A stretch of 64,000 nucleotides of DNA, taken from NCBI GenBank assembly GCA_035771175.1, contig CM069596.1, positions 12,791,001 to 12,855,000 on the forward strand, in the 5' to 3' direction. Numbering within the stretch: position 1 is the first letter of the stretch; every line of letters starts with the position of its first letter. Below, one piece after another: positions 1-9,759 of the stretch. The stretch comes from Paratinospora sagittata (Eukaryota > Streptophyta > Magnoliopsida > Ranunculales > Menispermaceae). Made by a program: the position numbers and the translations under genes. Below the pieces are notes generated by a model. The model was not told where the DNA came from. It ran no database searches and saw only the letters and a program-made list of their open reading frames with translations.

Positions 1-3000
1 CTTTGAGAGTTAATGATGAAAAGGTTGTCTTCAATATCTACAAATCTTTGAGATTTCCAGCAGAGAAGAACTCATGTAATAGAGTGGACATTGTTAAGAG
101 ATGTATTCAAGAGATAAGAATGGAGACACCACTAGTAGATCCCTTAGAGAGATGTTTGGTGCATTCACTAATTGATGGGACAGATGATGGTGTTGAAGAA
201 AAGCAGATCATAATGGCTTTGGTTACACAAATAGTTCAATCTTCTCAAGCTAAGGTTGAAGATATCAATGTTGCATCTTCATCTTCTATTGAACCCCCCA
301 AGCCAGAGTTGAAGCCATTTCCAGATCATCTCAGATATGCCTTTTTGGGCAAGGATGATGCATTTTCAGTGATCATTTCATCCACCTTGTCTAATGTTCA
401 AGAGGAAAAGTTGTTGAGGATTGCAGACATCAGCTATTGGTTGTACAATTGCAGACATAAAGGGGATCAGTCCATCTATTTGCATGCACAAGATACTCAT
501 CGAAGACTCATACAAGCCCACAGTGGAACATTAGAGGAGGTTGAATCCTGCAATGAAAGAAGTGGTCAAGGCTGAGGTTCTGAAATGGCTCAAGGCAGGC
601 ATCATCTATGCCATATCTGATTCATCATGGGTAAGCCCTATACACGTTGTACGTAAGAAAGGAGATATCACAATGATTAAGAATGAAAAAGATGAAATGA
701 TCTCCTCACGGACAGTTAATGGTTGGAGGGTGTGCATCGATTACAGAAAGTTAAATAAGGCCACCAGAAAAGATCATTTTCCATTACCCTTCATTAATCG
801 GATGTTGGACCGTTTGGCAGGGTTTGAGTACTATTGTTTCCTTGATGGATATTCTAGGTATAATTAGAATGCCATTGCTCCAGAGGACCAGGAGAAGACT
901 ACATTCACATGTCCCTATGGCACTTTTTCCTTTAGGAGAATGCCCTTTGGATTATGCAATGCTCCAACCACTTTTCAGATATGCATGATGGCCATATTTG
1001 CTGACTTGATTGAGGAAGTGATGGAGGTCTTCATAGATGATTTATCTATTTTTGGATCTTTGTTTTATCATTGTTTGAAGAATCTTTCACTTGTGTTGCA
1101 GAGATGTGAGGAGAAGAACCTTGTCCTCAATTGGGAAAAGTGTCATTTTATGGTACAAGAAGGAATTGTTTTGATCCATAGAGTGTCTTCGAAGGGATTA
1201 GAGGTTGATAGAGCCAAGATTGTGGCCATTGAGAAGCTCATTTACCCAATCAATGTCAAAGGAATTCAAAGCTTCTTGGGACACACGGGTTTCTATAAAA
1301 AGTTTATCAAGGACTTCTCCAAGATAGCCAAGCCTCTTCGTCATCTACTCGAGAAGGATGCACATTTTGTGTTTGATGAAGAGTGTGTCAAGGCCTTCGA
1401 TCTCCTAAAACAAGCTCTCATTTCTGCTCCTATCATGGTAGTGCCAAAATGGGAAGAACCATTTCAGATTATGTATGATGCAAGCGACTATGCCATTGGT
1501 GCAGTTCTTGCCCAAAGAAGAGAAAAGTTGTTCCGGGCAATATATTGATGCATAAGAAAATTATACAACAATAGAAAAAGAGTTGTTTGCGGTGATGTTT
1601 GCTTGTGAAAAATTTCGATCGTACATCATTGGGTCAAAGGTGACTGTCTACACCGATCATGCGGCTATCCAGTATTTATTTGCTAAGAAGGATGTCAAGC
1701 CCAGGTTGATTAGATGGATTCTCCCCCTTCAAGAATTTGATCTTGATATCAAGGATAAGAAAGGAAGTGAGAATGTGGTAGTTGATCACCTTTTTAGACT
1801 ACAGACACAAGCAAAAGATGATGTTGAGCTTATTCAAGAAGCATTTCCTGATGAGCAGTTGTATGCTTTGAGTGAGAAGCTTCCTTGGTATGCAAATTTG
1901 GTCAATTTTGTGGCTCGTGGCATTTTACCTCCAGATATCTCCTCAGCTCAGAAGAAGAAGTTTCTCCATGATGCTAGATTTTATATGTGGGACGAGTCAT
2001 TCTTATACAAGAGGTGCAATGATCAAGTAATCTGAAGATGTGTGCCAGAAAGTGAAGCTCAAGCCATCCTCAGAGATTGTCACTCCTCCTTGTATGGTGG
2101 TCATTTTGGTCGCCAAAGAACTGCAATGTGGATTTTATTGGCCAACCTTGTTCAAGGATAGTTATTTGTTTGTGAAGTCATGTGATCAGTGCCAAGGATA
2201 AGGGAATATTTCCAAACGTGATGAGATGCCCATGAAGACTTTTGTTGAAGTTGAATTATTTGATGTGTGGGGCATTGACTTCATGGGACCATTCCCATCC
2301 TCCAATGGAAAGCTTTATCTTCTTTTGACAGTTGATTATGTGTCCAAGTGGGTTGAAGTCGTTGCTACTACCACAAATGACACCCGTGTTGTATTGAAAT
2401 TCCTTCAGAAGGATATTTTCACAAGATTTGGTACTCCAAGAGCTATCATAAGTGATGTAGGCTCTCATTTTTGCAACAAGCTTTTCAAGGCTCTACTTTC
2501 CAAGTATGGAGTGAAGCATAAGGTTGCTTTGGCCTATCATCCACAGTCTAATGGGCAAGACGAGGTCCCTGATCAGGAAGTGAAATGAATCTTGGAGAAG
2601 ACTGTGAGCACTAATAGGAAAGATTTGGCATTGAAGCTTGATGATACTCTATGGGCATACCGCACTGCCTACAAAACACCCATTGGAATGTCTCCTTATA
2701 GGCTTGTCTTTGGAAAATCTTGTCATTTACCATGTGAGTTGGAGCATCGAGCTTACTGGGCAATAAAGAAACTAAACTTAGATATGGAGGCTTGTGGAGA
2801 GCAAAGGCTACTTCAACTAAATGAAATAGAAGAGTTTCGACAAGATGCCTTTGAGAATGCTAAGGTCTACAAGGAAAGAACCAAGGGTTGGCATGACAAG
2901 CATATCTTGAAAAAAGAGTTTCTTTTAGGTCAACAAGTTCTCCTCTACAATTCAAGACTAAGGCTTTTTTCAAGAAAGTTGAAGTTTAGGTGGTCCGGGC

Positions 3001-3104
3001 CATTTCTTGTCATGAAAGTTTTCCCCTATGGAGCGGTAGAGCTACAAAGCCAAGATGGTGGAAGGTTGTTTCAAGTGAACGGGCAAAAGGTGAAGCACTA
3101 TTAG
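1..3104 (+). pseudogene. Ty3/Athila-type pol remnant (protease end, RT, RNase H, integrase)
   Basis: Decayed polyprotein read in several frames. RT runs from about 541 to 1430; its active site is F-I-D-D (about 1030-1041) in place of the usual YMDD. RNase H follows (about 1450-1790) with D-A-S-D and Y-T-D-H motifs. The integrase zinc finger (about 2060-2200) keeps a C-x2-C pair, and the catalytic core begins at W-G-I-D-F-M-G (about 2268), with the second Asp in I-I-S-D (about 2450). The C-terminal part (2592-3104) is the conserved end of Athila integrases. Stops at 865-867, 2033-2035 and 2586-2588 and frameshifts near 1550 and 2110-2160 break the frame. The three stops each look one C-to-T change from Gln or Arg. 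Confidence 0.9.
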
Positions 3105-4069
3105 GGATCATTTGATCCAAGCAAGGAGAAGTTATCCCTTCATCAAGAACCATGAGCGAGAAAAGAGATAGTCAAGCTAATGACTATAAAGAAGCGTTTG
3201 TTGGGAGGCAACCCAACCGGTCTTTTTGTTCTTGTTTTGTTTTCATTTTAGTCATTATAGTATAGTAATTGCATCTAGTGTTATCCATTTATTAACAAGT
3301 TTCATTTTCTTTTTGAGGGCAAATCAAAAAGATCATTGGCCAAGAAAGGAAACAAGAAGTGAGTAAAAAATTAAAAAAAAAATATAGTGAAAGTTTCTCT
3401 CTGAGCTCCGCGGCGCTACATGAGGACCAAAAAAATAAAAAAAGGGAAATGACGAATTTTTTTCTGCAATTTTTTTCCCTTCGTCTTCCTCCTTCGTTCT
3501 CTCCTTCTCTCATTCTCTTCCCTCATTTTTCCTTATTCTCCACTACAACTTTTTGCCCTTACTCTTCAAGCTCTCATTTTCTCATCATCTTCAACCATCT
3601 TCTACATCATTTCAACCATAGTTTTTGGAAGAAACGAAGTTTGATCGTGGTAAGCAACCTAGGGCATCGCCTAAGATTGGGGATTTTGCAAATCCTTCTC
3701 CTTGTAAGTGATTCTTGTGATTTTCTTGAGTTTCATTGCCATAAAATCATCATTGTTGAAAAATTTTATGATCATTGAGATTCATAGCTTTGTATTGGTG
3801 ACTATTGATGAAATGGTTGTGAGTTGATGTGAAAAAGAACCGTTTTGATTAATTTGGGGTCCTTGATGAGCAAGTGTGAGATCAGTATTTCATTGGATTT
3901 GTGTGTGGTGATTGTGGTGCTTGATGAAATTGGAAAAGAAAATAATCGTTTAAGTGTTTGGGCATTTCATTTTGCGTGGTGTAAATTATGGACTCTTGTG
4001 GTGTATTTGGTGTGCTTGTGTTCATTTACTGATATCTCTTGCAAGACTATTGGAAGCTAAAACTTTGGC
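3105..4069 (+). other. Non-coding spacer between pol and the extra ORF of element 1
   Basis: Opens with the conserved Athila post-pol sequence around the GGGAGGCAACCCA motif (about 3204-3216), also seen near 34112 and 48971. A CG-rich patch at 3405-3421 contains CGGCGCTACAT, close to a motif in this element's LTR at 7151-7161. Next come a pyrimidine-rich tract (about 3470-3560) and AT-rich DNA. Several open frames exist but none resembles a protein. It may be a leader or intron for the downstream ORF; that is inference. Confidence 0.6.
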
Positions 4070-5187
4070 ATGGCACCGAAACGATCTCGTGGTTCATCTT
4101 CCCAATTTTTTGATGAGAGCCGATTTGTTAGTGCTGCAACTTCTGAGCACTTCTATAACTATGTTTTGAGGAGGAGCTTGAAAAAAGAAAGGGGTTTGAA
4201 TGTGAATCGTTTCCACAACCCACAGCTAGCTCACATGGTTGAAGCAAGACATTGGCAACAATTCGTCAGACAACCTAACGCAGTTGTAATTTCAATTGTC
4301 AGAGAATTTTATGCCAATGCCAAGGAGAGAAATGGTTGCCAAGTATACGTCCGGGGCAAGATAGTTTCATTTGACAAAGCAACCATTAATGCATTCTATG
4401 GGCTTCCGAATATAGATAATGATGAGTATTCCAAATACATTGATCAAGGAATTAATACTAAAGAAATTATCACCACCTTATGCAGTCCTGGGTCTGGATG
4501 GAAAATTGCCAAAGGGGTTCCAATTTCAATTCCAAAGAGTGGATTGGACAATATTGGCAAGGCATGGCTTAACTTCCTAGGTGCCAAATTGATGCCAGGA
4601 GATCATAAATCAGATATAACAAAGGATCGAGTCATGCTATTGTTTGCCATTGTTTCTTGCAAATCTATCGATGTAGGGTAGGTTATTCATGATTCAATCA
4701 TTTACAGTATCAAACCTGCTACCACTAGAGGACTCACTCACCCATCCTTGCTAACAACCTTGTGTCAAAATGCGAGGGTGACTTGGAGTGATGACGATGA
4801 AATTAATTGTCCTAGATTGGCCATTGACTCTGGCTACATAGTACGATATAAGACTCCAGCACCTGATGACGAGACCCTTCCTAGTTGGGGACTGAGCGAG
4901 GGTACTTCTTCTCGGCGTTCTTGTGCACAAGAATTATCTATGTCTAATCGAATCATGCATCTTGAGCACAAGGTGAAGGATCAGCGTCAGCATATGAATC
5001 AATATATCGATTACTTTGTTGCGTTCAATTCATCTTTGGTGGAAATGTTCAATGCCTGCGGCCTCAATGTCGGCCCTGCTGCAATCTAATTTCCCCAATC
5101 ACCACAATTCCATAAGCATCCACCTAAGAAGAGGAAGAGGAAGACGAGGAAGAAGAGGAAGACGAGGAAGAAGAGGATGACGACTGA
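4070..5187 (+). pseudogene. Extra post-pol ORF, 'putative plant transposon protein' domain
   Basis: ATG at 4070, then a lysine- and serine-rich start and a globular domain typical of the extra ORF found after pol in Athila-group elements (Pfam 'putative plant transposon protein'); its biochemical role is unknown. One in-frame stop (4679-4681) separates 4070-4681 from 4748-5089, which continues in the same frame. Around 5115-5187 a shifted frame gives an almost pure Glu/Asp tail ending in TGA, so a frameshift probably cut off an acidic C-terminus. The same ORF, also with an acidic tail, lies on the minus strand at 17985-19083. It is sometimes called env-like, but I see no signal peptide or membrane segment. 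Confidence 0.78.
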
Positions 5188-6639
5188 GAAGTTTAGGGGA
5201 GTTTCTTGAACCTTTTCCTTACTACTTTATGTTCCATTGATGACAATGTCACATTTAAGTTTGGGGGAGGGTTAAATGTTTGTTTTGCTTAGTGTTCGTT
5301 TGCATATTTAGGTTGCATATTAGCATATTAGTGTAAATTTTAAAAATTTTAGTCTTTGGTTTGTGTTTAAAATAAATACTAGGTCACGAATAAATCCATA
5401 TTCCTTTATGAGCCTTGATTTGATTTGATTTTGTACGGGTGATCTATGATAGAATTAGGACTCATTTCTAAACATAACTTTTGGAAAATTAGAAAGTACT
5501 CATAAGTCTGTGTGCTTAATCTGCTTTGCCATGTTTATTGAACATTCTTGTTGACGTCTGAATGTGAAATCATGATCATGAGTTCCACTTGCTGTTTAAA
5601 TTGAGATTTGGCAAGTTAAGCATCATTAAAATCTCACTTTTCAAACTGAACTTTAGAACTTGCTTGATCATTTCTTGAGACAAAATCCTAGGAATCACGC
5701 CATGAGAGACATGATTTAGGCCATTTTTGGAAAGATTGCGCCATTAAGCCCACCTTCATGTTAAATTACCCCTAGTCCCCTATTTGAGCTTGATTCATTA
5801 TTCTTTGTCACCTGAAATTATTAGCCAATACCCTTGATTGATATCCCCTAGTTTTAACCCTTGCACCCTTAACTTTTTGAATGAATGTGAATTGTAATGG
5901 GTTGGGTTATTTTTCAGAAGAAATTGTTATGTGAAGGTAATGAGAAAATATTCAAATAGTTTCAAAAGGTGTTAAAAAGAAGAAAGAAAAAAAAAGATGA
6001 AGAATGAAAAGAATGCGAAAAGAAAATATTTTTCTTCATCAATGAGTGAAATGAATAAGTTTGGGGGTATGATGGGAGTTAGGTGAATGAAAATTGTAAA
6101 AAACAAATCTTGTTTGGATAATGTGTTGGGTTTGATTAATTTTGTAAGGCACTGAATGTGTAAAAGTATTATGTATCAAAGAGGTTTTGGGTGTATTAAA
6201 CTTTATTTTATCAATGTTGTCATACCCTTACCCTTGGCCTTACATTACAAGTTTATTAAAGTCCTATTGATCTTAATTGGTGTGAGACCTATATTAGTGG
6301 AGAGAAGTGTGAAAAGCAAGCATATGAAGTTCATGTTTTGTTTTGTAAGATCATATTTTTATCTTGCTTGCATTGATCTATATGATTTAGGAGTGGTCAT
6401 GTGAATGATTTTTATGCTTGGTTATCAATAAGGATAGAAAAGAAGACATGCTTTTGTAGGTTGAAATTCTAGACAAACAAGTTTAAACTTTCAAAATTTC
6501 CCTTTAGTTATGTTGTGAGAGATGTGTGATGTCTTTGAGATCATGTGAATCAAATCTTTGCAAATCAAACCTTTGTTCATTCAGGAATATGTGAAGAGTT
6601 TTGTTATCCAACTTTCATCTCGTGACGTTCAAAGTCTAA
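5188..6639 (+). other. AT-rich 3' non-coding tail of element 1
   Basis: No convincing gene. It contains several copies of the phrase AAGTTTGGGGG (about 5261, 6057 and 6638), which in Athila elements recurs through the 3' tail; the last copy serves as the polypurine tract. Purine runs near 5980-6025 resemble those in the tail of the element at 34058-35735. Confidence 0.6.
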
Positions 6640-6652
6640 GTTTGGGGGAATT
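6638..6652 (+). promoter_or_regulatory. Polypurine tract of element 1
   Basis: AAGTTTGGGGGAATT lies directly before the LTR start TGATAAGTTGAG. It would prime plus-strand DNA synthesis. The same tract precedes the LTRs at 35736 and 56158, and in reverse at 17112-17130. Confidence 0.7.
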
Positions 6653-8130
6653 TGATAAGTTGAGTTTTAGATAATGTTTTATATGTTAATTTCATAGGTT
6701 TTTAGGTGCATTTAGTTAGTTTTTACACAAATTTGCATTAATTGTTCATATTTAGTGTTTTAGGTTCATTTAGATATTTTTATAAGTTTTAGATGTAGTT
6801 TTAGTGGTTTTCATGAATAAAATGCATTAGGCTAGCTTAGGAAAATAATCATGATTTTTAGGTATTTTTCCTAAAGTCAGTTGCATCATTTACATATTAA
6901 TATTGTCACATTTTACAAGTTTATACATAGTTTCATATAGAATTTTACATGTTAATACATACTTGAATATAATATAAATCATTAACTTGTGTTTTTGTAT
7001 TTTGTTTTGTAGGTAAATAAAAAGCCTAAAAGTGGGTTGAAATGTGGTTCAAACCATGTCAAAGAAAGGTGCAAAAGATGGACCAAAGAACCAACTAAGC
7101 CCAAAGAACCAGAAGAAAAAAAATGCACAATGAACAGTCAAGTAGCACTGCGGCGTTACATTGTGCGACGTGTTTTTTTCGACTTTTTTAGTTTGTTTGT
7201 ATCTGGATTTATAATCTCATGTTTTAGGGTTTTGAAGAGAATCATACATTCTAGTAGTAAAGAATAGAGTAGAGTAGCTAAGGTTTAGAGTAGAGAAAGA
7301 AAAGAAAGAGAAGCTTGGGGAAGAAGATTGGTTGCAGGATTTTTGGAGAAGAAGTGGAAGAAGATCAAAGGGGATTTTCTTTACTTCTTGTTCATTTTGT
7401 CTTGTATTCATGTCTTCTATCTTGAATCCCTCTTGTGCATTCTTGAATTTGATCATGAGCTAAAGTTTTAATCTAGATGTTTAATGGATCTATGTTGAAT
7501 CTTATGGTTTGATTATTCATACTTGTTCTTAGTTGATTTTGTGGGTTTATTTGCAATTTCCAACCCTTAATGCTTATAAATTGCTGGCCACATTTTGTAT
7601 GATTTTAGATTTGATATCTATCACTTGGGAAAGGGTATATTGAATTGGATTAGGAAAATTGCAACCTAGGGTTATTGTATCGTGTTGGAAAACCTACAAT
7701 TCCCTTTCAAATCATTCAAAAATGGACCATAAATCTTAATGATGTTTAATTCATTGGTTTATCACTTGGGAAAGGGAATTAATGTGTTGAACATAAATAA
7801 TTGAACTATCACTTGGAAGAGGGGTTTAATTGAATTAGATCCATGATTTTTTGAAAACCATAAGTGAAGACATAGAGACATTAATCCTCTAGAGTTTTTA
7901 ATTGTTGATTTCTCTAATTTCTATCCAATTCGCATTGTTTAGTTCTAATTCTTGCATATTTTACTTTTTAGTATTCAAATAATCAAATATTGATCATTTA
8001 GATAAAATTGAGAGTTATTATAATTTCGGGAATTAAAAGATAGTTTTGCTAATCCTTGAGGACGATAATCCGGTATTCACCAGTATATATTATGACTTGA
8101 TATTCATGCGCTTGCGAATTAAGATTTACA
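6653..8130 (+). repeat. 3' LTR of Athila-like element 1
   Basis: Starts TGATAAGTTGAG after the polypurine tract and ends near 8130 at ...TTTACA, placed by comparison with the LTR at 15443-17111. Inside are a hairpin at 6837-6876 (TTAGGAAAAT ... ATTTTTCCTAA), a CG-rich motif at 7147-7170, a likely TATA region near 7206-7212, and three copies of TATCACTTGG at 7619, 7760 and 7807. The right boundary may be off by a few bases, because decayed copia sequence follows directly. Confidence 0.75.
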
Positions 8131-8149
8131 CCATCAATATCTACACAAC

Positions 8150-9720
8150 ATAAAATATTTTTAACTTTGGTACCCATGCTAGTTTGGGTCCATGCATGTT
8201 AGCATCAGTAAGAACAGTCTTTTCAATCCATGCATATTTCCTTTTTTTCTACTTAGGACATTACATCTAAGTATGGTATGACCTTCCCTATGACATTAGT
8301 GGCATGTTGGTCTTTTGGTCAGTAAGGTATTGTATTCCTTTTGTTTTGACCCATGTGTATAGCCTAAGCCAACTTTGTCGAATGCACATCTTTGTGATTC
8401 TGACATCATGTCAAATAACTTTTGACCATTTGTGAATTTAATCACGGTACAGTTCAAGTCTTCTTTTTCCTTTATAAGAGTTTCATTTTCAGTTTTCAGC
8501 TTCCGAACAACTTTCTTAAGTTGTTAATTATCTAGAGACAGTCCATCTAGCTCTTCTTGTTGTAATTTTATTTCCTCAAAAACTTCTTCATGTCTATGCT
8601 TGAGCTTTTCATTCTTCCTGCTCTCTTTGCTTAATTTTGTCTTAAGCTCCTAAATATGAATATTGAGCTCTTTAAGTTCGTCAATGGGTTCAGATTTTAC
8701 CTCTGTGCTTGCCATTAAGCTCAATGCAGTAGTGTGATATGAATTCGTTTCATCTTCACTTGAGCTTGAATCATCCGATGTAGCTTTGAGAACTTTCTAG
8801 TCTTTTCCATACGAGCTAATGTTCTTCTTATATTTAATGGGACATTCACTCTTTACATGACATGGTTTGTTACAGCCGTAACATATTAACTTTACAAGTT
8901 TATACTCGGGTTTCTTTCCTTTCTCCTAAGTAACTTGTTGAACTTTCTAGATAACATAGTCATCTCATCTTCTGAGTCTGAATCATCTTCAAAATCAGTT
9001 TCAACATTGAGGGCAATAATTTTTTTTTCTTTTTCCTCAACCTTGACCGGGCAAATCGTATCTTTTATCTTCATTTCATGAACCATTAATGAATTGCATA
9101 GTTCATCAAATGTGTATTCAACCAGATTTTGAGCTTCTTCAATGGTCGTGGCCTTGGGTTTCCATGCTCTGGGTAGGCTTCTTAGAAACTTTCTAACAGT
9201 TTCTTCTTGGTCATAGATTCTTCCTAGGTTTTTCATCTCATTGATGTTTGTTGTAAATCAAGCAATAGCCTCAGCTATCGAATCAGTTTCTTTCATCCTA
9301 TAAGTCTCATATTTTTCAACTAATAATTGGAGCCTTGCCTTTTTAACTTGCGAAGTTCCTTTATGGGTGACCTCTAACTTGCTCTAGATTTCCTTAGTGA
9401 TTTCACACGCACTAACTCTATTGAACTCTTTGACGGATAAGCTGCAAAACAAAATATTTGCTCTCTTTTCTTTTTCTTGGTACTCCATTCGTCTAGCTCC
9501 TTTGGGACAGTAGCATTATCTGCTATTTTAGTAGGTGTTGGACAGTCGTTTGTCACAACATCCCACATTTCTAAATCTTGGGCTTTTAGGTAGTACCTAA
9601 TCTTAGTTTTTTAATGGGAATAGTTTTCTCCCTTGAATAGTGGTGGTCGGTTGGTGGAGTTTCCTTCACCTGAAAGATAAGTACTTCTTTCGTTTTGTCC
9701 TGCTCTACTCAATCAAAGAT
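8150..9720 (-). pseudogene. SIRE-like copia gag remnant
   Basis: The minus strand holds a UBN2-type copia gag in pieces. One piece (9568-9374) is the N-terminal part; another (9236-8892) has the R-K-F-L-R-S-L-P motif of copia gag, followed by a Glu/Asp-rich linker. A CCHC zinc knuckle (C-x2-C-x4-H-x4-C) is readable at about 8880-8838. A second, decayed knuckle is near 8320-8280, just before the protease region. Many stops and frameshifts are present. Confidence 0.8.
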
Positions 9721-9745
9721 GGTTAGATACTTTGACAGTTAACCT

Positions 9746-9757
9746 GCTCTGATACCA
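9746..9757 (-). promoter_or_regulatory. Primer binding site, tRNA-Met type, copia fragment A
   Basis: The plus strand reads GCTCTGATACCA, so the minus strand gives TGGTATCAGAGC, the standard copia primer site complementary to initiator tRNA-Met. It lies 2 bp from the LTR end at 9760. Confidence 0.9.
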
Positions 9758-9759
9758 AT

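Larger units (their letters stand above)
1..8130 (+). mobile_element. Athila-like Ty3 LTR retrotransposon, right-hand part (element 1)
   Basis: Ty3-type element entering from the left edge of the window. In order it shows the end of protease, reverse transcriptase, RNase H and integrase (to 3104), a spacer, an extra ORF after pol (4070 to about 5187), a long non-coding tail, a G-rich polypurine tract and a 3' LTR (6653-8130). An extra ORF after integrase, with a long AT-rich tail before the LTR, is the known layout of the Athila branch. Gag, the primer site and the 5' LTR lie outside the window, so target duplications cannot be checked. In-frame stops show that it is dead. Confidence 0.88.

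Noticed and set aside
4070..5187. Retroviral-type envelope gene
   Set aside because: No signal peptide, transmembrane segment or cleavage site is visible; the domain is the uncharacterised plant-transposon-protein type.
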